The notes under the pieces are model-generated. The model was not told the DNA's origin, did not search any database, and saw only the letters and a list, made by a program, of their open reading frames with translations. Made by a program: the position numbers and the translations under genes. A DNA stretch of 64,000 nt from Flavobacterium phragmitis (GTDB lineage Bacteria > Bacteroidota > Bacteroidia > Flavobacteriales > Flavobacteriaceae), in NCBI RefSeq assembly GCF_900112575.1, contig NZ_FOMH01000005.1:248001-312000 (forward strand). The letters run 5' to 3'. Shown here piece by piece: positions 56,313-64,000 of this stretch; the first letter of the stretch is position 1; the number at the start of each line of letters is the position of its first letter.

Positions 56313-56625
56313 AAAAAATAGAAAGGAAATGAGGAGATAATTATTTGAGCTTTTAAAGCATTTCTGATTTACAAATTAAAATAATCTATGCGTAATTAAT
56401 TGGTTGTCATTGGAATTATAGCTTTCTATGATTTTGATTTATTAAACTGTAGTTAATCTTTGCGGTAAATAATGCTGCAAATTTCTTAGGTCATATTGCA
56501 TTATGTTAGCAATAGATTATTTTTTGGTTAATTGCTTGTTTATGTGATAGAATAAAGGAAAATTAATGACTTAAATTTACGAAGTTAGTGTTGTTGATTC
56601 AGATTTAACCATCAAAACTTAAAAC
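56313..56625. other. Intergenic gap upstream of polyphosphate kinase
   Basis: No ORF or strong hairpin is seen in 313 bp. It probably contains the ppk promoter, but I could not find a full TTTG/TAnnTTTG pair. Confidence 0.4.
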
Positions 56626-58647
56626 GTGCATAACCATCTTATTCCTTCAGAAATCTCTTGGCTTTCTTTCAACAACTGTATTTTGGATGAAGCCGAAGAC
56701 TTAAATAATGCAGTATATGACCGAATCAAATTTTTGGCTATTCATTCTTCTAACCTAGATGAATTTTTCAGAGTCAAAATCAATAAACTGCAGAAAAAGA
56801 AGACCAGAAAAAACAGTGATCTTTTAGAAGATGTTTTAAAAGAAGTAAACCGACAGCAAAATAGATTTGGAAAAATATGGAGTTATTCCATCCTAACTGA
56901 ATTGGCTTTAAACGATATTATCTATTATGAATATCAGGAATTATTGCCTGTGCATTTAATGGAGATTGAATATTATTTTAAAAGCATTATTCTTTCATAT
57001 ATACAAGTGGTTTATGTTACAATAAATCAGCCCAAAACTTATTTTTTAAACAACAGAAGTTTATATTTTTTGGTAAAATTAAAAGACAGTAAAGGCAATT
57101 ATAATTTTGCTTATTTAAATATTCCTTCAGATAAACTCGAACGTTTTAAGCAGTTGCAAAGCGTAGAGAACAGACAATATATTATTTCAATTGATACCAT
57201 AATTAGAAATTGTTTATCATTGATATTTCCAGCTGATAAAATCATTTCCTGTAATGCGATCAAATTAAACCGAGATGAAAATTATCTGATTGAAGACGAA
57301 ACTTCAGGGGATTTAATAGCAAAAATTGAAGCAAAAGTCGAAGAACGCAAACGAGGTTCTGCTACAAGATTTTTATACGACTCCAATATGGATGCAGATT
57401 CCTTTTCAATCTGTAAAAGAGCTTTCAAACTTTACAAAAGTGAAATGATAAAAGGCGGAAGTCATCATAATTTTTTCGATTTGTTCAAATTCCCAAATCC
57501 TGTAAAACCAAAGCTTCAGGGGAAATTTTATCCAAATCTTCCGCATCTGCCTTTTGAAAATAAAACATCGATTTTTGATGTCATAAAAAAGCAAAACCAG
57601 TTGCTTTATTTTCCGTATCAATCGTATTATTATGTGCTTCAGTTTTTTAATCAAGCGGCAATTAATAAAAATGTTACCGAGATTAAAATTACGCTATATC
57701 GAATTTCTTCTCAATCCTTAATAGCAAATGCTTTAATCAGTGCGGCTAAGAATGGAAAAAAAGTAACCGTTTTTGTTGAGGTAAAAGCGCGTTTTGATGA
57801 GCATAATAATTTGTTCTGGTCTAAAGAAATGAAAAATGCCGGCATTAAAATTATTCAAAGTCTTCCAAATTTAAAAGTGCACGCCAAAGCAGCCATGATT
57901 ACGATGAAAGATAAATTCGGGAATAAAAAGAATTATGCCTATTTGTCAACAGGAAATTTTAATGAAAGCACAGCGAATATCTATTCAGATTTTGGTTTTT
58001 TTACAGCAGAAACCGCCTATACTAATGATTTGAAAAAGATTTTTACTTTTTTAAAAACCAAGAAAAAAAATGCCGAACCAAAACATATTTTAGCCGCAGG
58101 TTTTAATATGAAAGAAAAATTACTGGAATTAATCGATACCGAAATAAAAAATAAAAAAGCAGGAAAGCCGGCATCGGTATTCTTAAAAGTAAACGGATTG
58201 GATGAAAAGGATATTATTGATAAACTGATTGAAGCAGATAAGGTAGGCGTTGACGTTACATTAATTGTCCGCGGTATATGTACACTTTTGCCAGGAATTA
58301 GAAAAGTGTCAGAGCATATAAAAATCTACCGTATAGTAGATATGTTTTTAGAGCATTCCAGAATCTATAAATTCGCTAATAACGGACAGGAAAAAATCTA
58401 TTTATCTTCTGCTGATATGTTAAGTCGAAACTTAAACAGAAGAATAGAAGTGGCTTTTCCATTATATGATGAAAAACATATTAAGGAAATCAATAAGCTA
58501 ATTCAGTTTCAGTTGGAAGATAATACCAAAAGAAGAACAATAAATAGTGAGGGATTAAATGAATTGGAAAGAGAAGATCATATAATTCCAAGACGGGCAC
58601 AGATTGAAACTTACAATTGGATTGCCGATGCTAATAAAATATCTTAA
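56626..58647 (+). CDS. ppk1: Polyphosphate kinase 1
   Basis: This 673-residue cytosolic enzyme reversibly polymerises ATP gamma-phosphate into polyphosphate. Domain order is N domain (IPSEISWLSFNNCILDEAED, FLAIHSSNLDEFFRVK), head domain, then two phospholipase D-like C domains. The catalytic histidine lies in LPNLKVHAKAAMI, and the conserved YLSTGNFNEST follows. Translation most likely starts with GTG at 56626. No partner such as ppx is adjacent. A terminator follows at 58658. Confidence 0.93.
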   Translation: MHNHLIPSEISWLSFNNCILDEAEDLNNAVYDRIKFLAIHSSNLDEFFRVKINKLQKKKTRKNSDLLEDVLKEVNRQQNRFGKIWSYSILTELALNDIIYYEYQELLPVHLMEIEYYFKSIILSYIQVVYVTINQPKTYFLNNRSLYFLVKLKDSKGNYNFAYLNIPSDKLERFKQLQSVENRQYIISIDTIIRNCLSLIFPADKIISCNAIKLNRDENYLIEDETSGDLIAKIEAKVEERKRGSATRFLYDSNMDADSFSICKRAFKLYKSEMIKGGSHHNFFDLFKFPNPVKPKLQGKFYPNLPHLPFENKTSIFDVIKKQNQLLYFPYQSYYYVLQFFNQAAINKNVTEIKITLYRISSQSLIANALISAAKNGKKVTVFVEVKARFDEHNNLFWSKEMKNAGIKIIQSLPNLKVHAKAAMITMKDKFGNKKNYAYLSTGNFNESTANIYSDFGFFTAETAYTNDLKKIFTFLKTKKKNAEPKHILAAGFNMKEKLLELIDTEIKNKKAGKPASVFLKVNGLDEKDIIDKLIEADKVGVDVTLIVRGICTLLPGIRKVSEHIKIYRIVDMFLEHSRIYKFANNGQEKIYLSSADMLSRNLNRRIEVAFPLYDEKHIKEINKLIQFQLEDNTKRRTINSEGLNELEREDHIIPRRAQIETYNWIADANKIS

Positions 58648-58657
58648 ATTAATCTAG

Positions 58658-58689
58658 AAAAGTCTGAGCTTTATGTTCAGACTTTTTTT
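58658..58689 (+). terminator. Terminator after ppk1
   Basis: The arms aaaagtctga and tcagactttt (58658-58667, 58677-58686) pair perfectly around 9 nt, followed by a T run. Confidence 0.8.
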
Positions 58690-58915
58690 ATGAATTTTAG
58701 TTAGAGAAGCCGTCTATTTCGGATTGTACTAGCAGATGATAAATTGATAAAAAACTCAAGTATTCTTTAAAAGTTTTCTGTAATAAATATTAGAACTGTA
58801 ATCTTTTTAAAAAGTCGTTTCCTAATCTGTCATAGTTTTTGTGCCATAAACAGAGGTAACTCCAATTCAACCAGTCATATTTTTTTCGGGATTTTATCTT
58901 TTGATAACTGCAAAC

Positions 58916-60172
58916 TCATTCCTCTTCATTCATGTCTATCGTTTTTGGATGCAGACTTACCAGTTGTAAAACGATGGCAGTAACCACTACAAATAAAAGT
59001 AGCATAAAAACGTGTCTCATTCCTCCATTATCAACTGCTTTTCCTAAAAACTCGGTGATAACAGCTCCAGCCGAAATACCTACAAAATTCATAATTCCAT
59101 ATCCAGTTGCCCTGTAGCGAGGTGCAACAAACTGGCAGAGAATTGGCATATTGTTCGTGTCATATATTCCAAATCCAAGTCCAAAAAGAATAGCGCCAAA
59201 AATAATAGTCTCTATATTAGAGCAATAGCCAAATAAGAACAATGCCGGAATGGTGAGAAATAATCCGATTGCACTGGTGTAAATTCGTCCTTTAAGATGT
59301 TTCATCACCCATCTGTCTGAAATGGCACCGCCAATTAAAACGCCAAAAAAGGAAGACATGGAAATGGTTACGGTTGCAATGGGTCCCGCGAGAGACATGT
59401 CTAAATGCAAAGTTTCGGTAAATAAGGTAGGCAACCAATTTTTGGCTGCCCAGCCCGGTAAACTTGGCGCAGCGAAATAAAAGAGTAAAACCCAAAAGGA
59501 GATATTACCAAATAATATTCCCAATCCTTTGAACATTTGCTTGAATTCATGGTTGACAGATGACTTTTTTGAAGGATCAAAAAAATAGGCTTTCTTTTCC
59601 CTTAAAAAAAACATAAGAAGTAAACTATAAACTACACCGAGTAAACCTACGGAATGAAAGCTGAAATGCCATGAAAAATGCTTAGAAATAGTGGCACCAA
59701 AACCACCCAGTGCTTGTCCTAAATAAATTCCGGTAGTATGAATCGCTATTGCAAAAGAACGTGTTTTTTCCTGATGGTAATCTGCAATTAAGGATAATGC
59801 CGCTGGGATATAAAAAGCTTCACTAAAACCCATAATACCGCGCAAAATATAAATTTGATTGAAAGTTGTGGCATAGCCCATCGCCATAGTAACTCCTGAC
59901 CAAATAAAAAGGCTTCCTATAATTATTCTTTTTCGGTTAAACCGATCCGCTATAACTCCGGAAATAGGACTCATAAACGCATATATCCAAAGAAAAATAG
60001 CCATCAAAAGACCAAAATTTTCAGCTTTAGCCAATTCAGGAATGTCATCCATCATCGCTGATTTCATAGTGGAGAGCATTTGTCGGTCTAAATAATTCAA
60101 TAAAGCAACAAACCAAAGTAAGGCAACAACAATCCATGGGTAGGATTTTTTTTCATTCAATTTTGCAATCAT
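58916..60172 (-). CDS. MFS transporter
   Basis: The frame extends to 60217, but ATG 60172 (MIAKLNEKKSYPWIVVALLW) directly precedes the first helix. About 418 residues with 12 predicted helices. MFS signature loops ADRFNRKR (between helices 2 and 3) and ISDRWVMKHLKGR (after helix 7-8) are present. Overall it resembles the anion:cation symporter group that carries hexuronates and sugar acids, which would fit galacturonate or glucuronate produced by the pectinases and MIOX; the substrate assignment is tentative. Confidence 0.85.
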   Translation of the reverse strand: MIAKLNEKKSYPWIVVALLWFVALLNYLDRQMLSTMKSAMMDDIPELAKAENFGLLMAIFLWIYAFMSPISGVIADRFNRKRIIIGSLFIWSGVTMAMGYATTFNQIYILRGIMGFSEAFYIPAALSLIADYHQEKTRSFAIAIHTTGIYLGQALGGFGATISKHFSWHFSFHSVGLLGVVYSLLLMFFLREKKAYFFDPSKKSSVNHEFKQMFKGLGILFGNISFWVLLFYFAAPSLPGWAAKNWLPTLFTETLHLDMSLAGPIATVTISMSSFFGVLIGGAISDRWVMKHLKGRIYTSAIGLFLTIPALFLFGYCSNIETIIFGAILFGLGFGIYDTNNMPILCQFVAPRYRATGYGIMNFVGISAGAVITEFLGKAVDNGGMRHVFMLLLFVVVTAIVLQLVSLHPKTIDMNEEE

Positions 60173-60261
60173 TCTCTTTTTTCGAAATAAATGCCGAATA
60201 TACGAATTCAAACACAACAGGAAAGAATTTTGGGTGGCTTAAAAAATATAAAAAAACAGCA

Positions 60262-60298
60262 TAAAAAAAAACCTGCAAATCAAAAGATTTACAGGTTT
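60262..60298 (-). terminator. Terminator of the tRNA-Tyr transcript
   Basis: On the minus strand aaacctgtaaatc pairs with gatttgcaggttt (one mismatch, 4-nt loop) and is followed by eight or more U. It lies 3 bp past the tRNA 3' end and separates it from the MFS gene. Confidence 0.8.
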
Positions 60299-60300
60299 CG

Positions 60301-60381
60301 TGGGGAGAGCAGGATTCGAACCTGCGAAGTTTTCACAGCAGATTTACAGTCTGCCCTCGTTGGCCGCTTGAGTATCTCCCC
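60301..60381 (-). tRNA. tRNA-Tyr (anticodon GTA)
   Basis: The acceptor arms GGGGAGA (60381-60375) and TCTCCCC (60308-60302) pair perfectly, with discriminator A at 60301 and no encoded CCA. The anticodon GTA lies at 60347-60345 within CTGTAAA. The T arm GCAGGTTCGAATCCTGC is canonical. The long variable arm fits tyrosine. 81 nt. Confidence 0.95.
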
Positions 60382-60419
60382 GACTCTCTAGCGTTGTGCT
60401 TAGTTGTTCTAAGCGGTGG

Positions 60420-60450
60420 CAAAGATAGGAACTCTTTCTACATTTCCAAA
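60420..60450 (-). promoter_or_regulatory. Promoter of tRNA-Tyr
   Basis: On the minus strand TTTG (60450-60447) and TATCTTTG (60427-60420) are separated by 19 nt, a perfect match to the Bacteroidota consensus. The tRNA begins 39 bp after the -7 box. Confidence 0.75.
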
Positions 60451-60805
60451 TAAAAAAAGCACTTAATTTTAAGTTATTTTAAAGTTGTTTTTTAATTCAT
60501 TGGTATTGAATAAAATAAAAATGCTTTAAAATGTAATTTTTTTGATTCGTTTTTGAAAGTGAGATTATTTTTACTTGAAGTTTACGATTTCTGATTTAGG
60601 TTTTGTCATTAAAAAAGCTGTCAGCCATTGTTTTTATTGACGGTGTTGAATAAACATTGAAGACAAATGTTTTTTTAAATTGTTTGGCAATTGATTTGTT
60701 TTACACTAAATATAGATCAAGTCATCATTGTATTACTCTTTTTTAGCTGACTTTGTTCTTTTTGATAAACTGCCATTTTTTTTAGTCTCTCTAATACTAG
60801 AAAAC
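60451..60805. other. Gap with no visible feature
   Basis: About 355 AT-rich bases show no ORF, RNA gene or clear repeat. Confidence 0.4.
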
Positions 60806-60834
60806 AAAAAAATCTCCACAAGGGAGATTTTTTT
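60806..60834. terminator. Terminator after the thioredoxin lipoprotein gene
   Basis: The arms aaaaatctcc and ggagattttt (60808-60817, 60823-60832) surround acaag. A and T runs flank both sides, so it can work in both directions; the gene served is on the minus strand. Confidence 0.8.
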
Positions 60835-60853
60835 ATTCTGAATACTTATTCTA

Positions 60854-62020
60854 TTATTTAGCTAAAAGCTCTACGATTTTTGCTTTCAATTCTGCACCTC
60901 TTAAATCCTGGGCTACTACTTTTCCTGACGCATCAAGAATAAAAGTGGCTGGGATAGATTCAACGTTGTATTGTTTAGCAATTGGCTCGTCCCAAAATTT
61001 TAAGTTTGAAACATGAGTCCAAGTTAATCCATCTTTTGCTATAGCTTCTTTCCATTTTGCAGCATCTTTATCTAAAGATACACCAACGATGTTTAAACCT
61101 TTTGAATGTAATTCTTTATAGATAGCCACTACATTTGGATTTTCTTGTCTGCATGGTCCGCACCATGAAGCCCAGAAATCTACGATAGTTACTTTTCCTA
61201 AACTTTGTTTTAGAGAAACTACTTTTCCTTCTGGATTAGGAGCCGAAAAATCAGCTCTTCATTTAGCGCTGCCTACTGGTGCAGCTGTAGCTCCAACAGA
61301 TGGCAATTTTGCTTGTCCAAATCTAGTTTTGATTTCTTTTCCTGGAGCAGTGTTTTTTACAGACTCATCTAAAGAGTTGAAAATGCTCTCTAATTTTTTA
61401 GTATCAGCTGTAGGATCATTCAACATCTGTTGAACAATTAAAACAGTGATATAAGATTTTGGGTGATTTTCAGCATAAGCTAAAAATTTCTTTTTGCTGT
61501 TTTCTCCAACTTCTTTTTGGATTTCCATGTATTGTTTCATCAAGCTGTTGATAGTTGCTGTATCTTGAGCTTGTTGAGCCTGTTGCATTTTTTGGTTGTT
61601 CTTTTTCTGAAAATCAATCAAACTTTTTTGAGTTTTGTTCATATCTTCAGTAAAAGTTACATACTCATCATTGTTGTAAGTTCCAGAAACTTTAGATTTA
61701 TGAATACTATCTTTATCAATAGCAACATTAATCTCTCCAGTTTCAAGAATTAATGGAATAGGAGCGTTAGCACCTTCTAAAATCAAGGTATGGAAAGCCG
61801 GTTCACCTACTTTTCCTTTTATTTCAAATTTTCCGTTTTCAACTTTTACTGTATCAAGAGCAATAGTCATTCTTGTAGCAGGGTCTGCACCTTGTAAAAT
61901 GATAGTTTTTCCATTTTCAATTCCTTTAGCAGTACCTGTAATAAGGTATTCTCCATCTTTAACTTTGCTGCAAGAAATGATAGCTGCAGAAGCCGTAAGT
62001 ACAAAAAGTATTTTTTTCAT
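60854..62020 (-). pseudogene. DUF4369-thioredoxin (TlpA-like) lipoprotein gene interrupted by an in-frame TGA
   Basis: One gene of 388 codons is split by a TGA at 61261-61259 (codon 254). The N-terminal part (61259-62020) has a lipobox ending at Cys17 (AIISC), a DUF4369 domain (about 25-110) and a Gln-rich helical region. After the TGA the same frame continues without a break through a complete thioredoxin domain, with DFWASWCGPCRQENP, GVSLDKD and SIPATFILD. No ATG or TTG start lies between the stop and the CxxC motif, so the redox domain can be made only by readthrough. An intact homologue would be an outer- or inner-membrane disulfide reductase. The cause is a recent nonsense mutation, a sequencing error or readthrough; there is no other decay. 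Confidence 0.85.
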
Positions 62021-62054
62021 TATAAAAAATTAATTAGTTAATTGATTTGTGCAA

Positions 62055-62062
62055 CAAAAGTA
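62055..62062 (-). promoter_or_regulatory. Candidate -7 element for the thioredoxin lipoprotein gene
   Basis: On the minus strand the sequence is TACTTTTG, matching TAnnTTTG, 34 bp before the ATG. No good -33 box was found. Confidence 0.4.
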
Positions 62063-62228
62063 TCTAAAAATATAAAACATACAGAATTTTGTAACCTAAA
62101 ATTTTGTTATAGTTTTTTCGGGTTTAAAATGCCTATAATCAGCGTGTTTGTTGGCTTGATTTGATTTAAAACTCTTAATTCGAAACTTAGTTACGGACTC
62201 TGTATTCGATTTTTTAATTTTTTGACAT

Positions 62229-62261
62229 AAAAAAAGCACTCAATTCCCGGAGTGCTTTTTT
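62229..62261. terminator. Terminator of the J-KTSC gene
   Basis: The arms aaaaaagcactc and gagtgctttttt surround 8 nt. A and T tracts flank the stem on both sides, so it can serve the minus-strand gene ending at 62284. Confidence 0.8.
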
Positions 62262-62283
62262 GTAAAATATGATATTTTTTAGA

Positions 62284-62724
62284 CTATTCTTGGTTTGTTT
62301 TCTTTCTCCAAGTAAAAGCATTTAAAATATGTCTTTTTGCAAATCTTGCAGGAGAATCAGCATTTACCATTTTCACGTAAGTTGCTTTAGGAACACTAAT
62401 GTATTCGTAAACGCTTCCGTTGGAAAAGTCAATAATTAAACGGCCTTCTACAAATTTAAAATCTGTAATAGAACAAGTTGTAATTGTCTCTGTGTATTCA
62501 GGTAAATTAAGTTTGATAGTATCAGGATGAATACTTACTAAAAAGTGGTAAGCTTCGATAATCGTTTTACTTTTTTCTTCTGCAGCTTTAAGACCAGCTT
62601 CATCTCCAACGAATTTATCAGGATGAGATTCTTTCATCGCATTACGATAAATTGTTTTTAAATCTTTTAATTCTGCAGTTTTCTCTACGTTTAGTAACTT
62701 GCGGTATTCAACTATTTTTTTCAT
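62284..62724 (-). CDS. J-domain plus KTSC-domain protein
   Basis: This 146-residue protein combines an N-terminal DnaJ-like helix pair with HPD at 34-36 (MKESHPDKFVGDE) and a C-terminal KTSC domain (about 80-140: GRLIIDFSNGSVYEYISVPK, MVNADSPARFAKRHI). J domains stimulate Hsp70 ATPase. KTSC domains are small modules of unclear function, often fused to nucleic-acid or chaperone proteins. The combination is known in Bacteroidota. A TACCTTTG -7-like element lies at 62802-62795 on the minus strand. Confidence 0.88.
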   Translation of the reverse strand: MKKIVEYRKLLNVEKTAELKDLKTIYRNAMKESHPDKFVGDEAGLKAAEEKSKTIIEAYHFLVSIHPDTIKLNLPEYTETITTCSITDFKFVEGRLIIDFSNGSVYEYISVPKATYVKMVNADSPARFAKRHILNAFTWRKKTNQE

Positions 62725-62879
62725 AAATAAAAGGTAACTACTTGTCTATTAGTTTGAAATCGATATTAATTAGTTCAAATCGACAAATTTTTTGCAAAGG
62801 TACACTTTTTTTTAACTTTTTAGTTTTGATGGAAAAAATATTGAAAAAAGTTAACCGTAAGTTTAATTTAACCTCAAAT

Positions 62880-63035
62880 TACGCTAAGGTTTACGCAAAG
62901 AGCGCTAAGTTTTTTATTTAAGTTTATCTCTAAATGCAAAGTTCGCAAAGCTATGTCAGCACAATGCTTTGCGAACTTAAATATTCTCAATGTATAACAC
63001 TCAGTAAAAATAACCTTTGCGCTCTTTGCGGTAAA
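62880..63035. repeat. Nested palindrome, family C
   Basis: The inner arms aagttcgcaaag (62939-62950) and ctttgcgaactt (62967-62978) are perfect. The outer arms tttacgcaaagagcgctaag and cctttgcgctctttgcggta are near complements. It occupies the gap between the J-KTSC gene and the next small gene. Confidence 0.8.
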
Positions 63036-63077
63036 AAAATATGCGCTCCAACAAAACTTGAAACCTGAAACAAAAAA

Positions 63078-63323
63078 CTACTCAGGCTTATGGTTAGCCT
63101 TGTCGAAGTTTCTAGATTTCTTTGGGTATTTATCGTAGCTAATATCACTTGGGTTTTCAATAATGGATTTAATAGTAATCCAATCTCCCACTTTAAAATT
63201 AGATTGAACCGTTTTGTAGTCTAAAAGATATTCGCCACAGAAATAATTGTTGTTTTCATCTTTTTCGATAATACCGGTAAAAACTCCTTTTTGCGGCATT
63301 TTTTGTTGTTCATCTTTAGACAT
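63078..63323 (-). CDS. Small conserved hypothetical protein
   Basis: I do not recognise this 81-residue protein. It has a soluble, charged, beta-rich sequence (GVFTGIIEKDENNNYFCGEY, KVGDWITIKS) resembling a small SH3-like or OB-like barrel, without a signal peptide. A -7-like element (TATCTTTG on the minus strand, 63356-63349) lies 26 bp upstream of its start, supporting expression. It is divergent from the following gene. Confidence 0.65.
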   Translation of the reverse strand: MSKDEQQKMPQKGVFTGIIEKDENNNYFCGEYLLDYKTVQSNFKVGDWITIKSIIENPSDISYDKYPKKSRNFDKANHKPE

Positions 63324-63409
63324 GATTCTTTGTTTTTAAATTAAAAAGCAAAGATAAGCAATTAAGTATTGTTTTAGGGAGTTCTGCGTAAACTGAGTAT
63401 ATTTGCAAC

Positions 63410-63952
63410 ATGCAGAAAAACTTTAAACCACACCCAAATTCTTTTAAAAATACATTTTGTGCGTTTCATGAAGTGCTCCCAGAAATGATTCAAGGATTAA
63501 AAAAACAATTTGAGAGTAAAGCAGGAAGTACTTATTATTATACAAAAGAAGGAATGTACCGTGTTTCGAATCACTGGGGAAGGCTGGCAAACAGCAAATG
63601 GCGCTTAGTTGCCCGCGATCCAGAAACAGAATCGAAAACAAAGATTGGTTTTGCCAAATGGAATGAATTTTATCCAGACAATGCAACAGATAAACTGTAT
63701 TATGTAGAAGCTGATTTTGAAAAGAATTCGGCTAATTACCAGCATAAAAATAATCCAGAATATGATGGAAAAGCGGTTTTAAGAACAAGTTTGGAAACAA
63801 CAAAAAGGCTGAAACAAATAAGAAACCTGCAGCAGCTGACGAATTGGGCGAAACATTTTGATTATGAGGATATCGATGATTTAAGAAAACAAATTATTAC
63901 CGAATTGATCTTTACCGATAAAACTTTAGAACAAATAAAAAGAGAAGTATAA
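63410..63952 (+). CDS. Conserved hypothetical protein
   Basis: This 180-residue soluble protein is Lys- and Tyr-rich (STYYYTKEGMYRVSNHWGRL, LVARDPETESKTKIGFAKW) with helices at the C-terminus (RLKQIRNLQQLTNWAKHF). I do not recognise a family. TATATTTG at 63398-63405 matches a -7 element and lies only 4 nt before the ATG, so the transcript may be leaderless or the true start may be further in (M26 or M49). The next gene overlaps its stop, indicating an operon. Confidence 0.7.
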   Translation: MQKNFKPHPNSFKNTFCAFHEVLPEMIQGLKKQFESKAGSTYYYTKEGMYRVSNHWGRLANSKWRLVARDPETESKTKIGFAKWNEFYPDNATDKLYYVEADFEKNSANYQHKNNPEYDGKAVLRTSLETTKRLKQIRNLQQLTNWAKHFDYEDIDDLRKQIITELIFTDKTLEQIKREV

Positions 63953-64000
63953 TGGGACGCAATAACGAAAAGAACATCAAAAAGCACAACGATAAATTGC
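63952..64000 (+). CDS. Start of a further gene (cut by window end)
   Basis: An ATG overlaps the previous stop (taATG at 63950-63954) and begins a Lys/Asn-rich protein (MGRNNEKNIKKHNDKL) that runs off the window. Overlap with the stop indicates translational coupling. Nothing more can be said. Confidence 0.55.
   Translation, partial: MGRNNEKNIKKHNDKL

Noticed and set aside
60191..60391. 66-codon + strand ORF
   Set aside because: It runs antisense through tRNA-Tyr and its terminator, so the ORF is a by-product of those features.
60854..62020. Selenocysteine at the in-frame TGA
   Set aside because: The TGA lies in a linker and not at a redox site, the CxxC motif is intact elsewhere, and no SECIS-like hairpin was seen just downstream.

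Overview
The window looks like chromosomal DNA of a plant-polymer-degrading Bacteroidota, most likely Flavobacterium (F. johnsoniae-like). The DNA is AT-rich. SusC/SusD proteins, hybrid two-component regulators, very many secreted glycoside hydrolases, Bacteroidota-type promoters (TTTG, about 19 nt, TAnnTTTG) and dense intergenic palindromes all point the same way. No transposase, phage gene or CRISPR array was seen.

Region 1 (1-33381) is one large polysaccharide utilization region, all on the + strand. It begins with the 3' end of a SusC-like receptor and its SusD partner. Two GH92 alpha-mannosidase-like enzymes, a small secreted protein of unknown function, an unrecognised alpha/alpha-toroid-like enzyme, a DUF4861 protein and a lipoprotein metallophosphoesterase follow. 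A hybrid two-component sensor (HTCS) is the obvious regulator. Next come inositol oxygenase, a GH2 beta-galactosidase-like enzyme, a DUF5009 membrane acyltransferase-like protein, a sodium:solute symporter, two GH28 pectinases, a GH51 arabinofuranosidase and a GH95 fucosidase/galactosidase. Together they suggest use of a pectin- or glycoprotein-like plant glycan with mannose, galactose, arabinose, fucose and uronic-acid residues. Inositol oxygenase and the phosphoesterase hint that an inositol- or phosphate-containing glycoconjugate could also be a target; this is inference.

Region 2 (33371-39929) holds a TPR-like gene, then a minus-strand porin-Dabb-cupin cluster facing a divergent OmpR-type two-component system. 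Four 11-bp-phased repeats lie between them. A NUDIX-fold regulator with a degenerate catalytic box ends the region.

Region 3 (40323-48913) is a second carbohydrate cluster: a TonB-dependent receptor without SusD, two GH3 beta-glycosidases and an alpha/beta-hydrolase esterase.

Region 4 (48973-64000) is mixed. It carries an esterase and DODA-type dioxygenase pair, an AraC regulator, a thioredoxin-like protein, a Cthe_2159-like beta-helix lipoprotein, two unknown membrane proteins, polyphosphate kinase, an MFS transporter, tRNA-Tyr, a DUF4369-thioredoxin lipoprotein gene split by an in-frame TGA, a J-KTSC protein and short conserved unknowns.

The most unusual sequence structure is the collection of intergenic palindromes. 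At least five sequence families occur here. Several are nested one inside another, and one is tandemly repeated with an exact 124-bp period.
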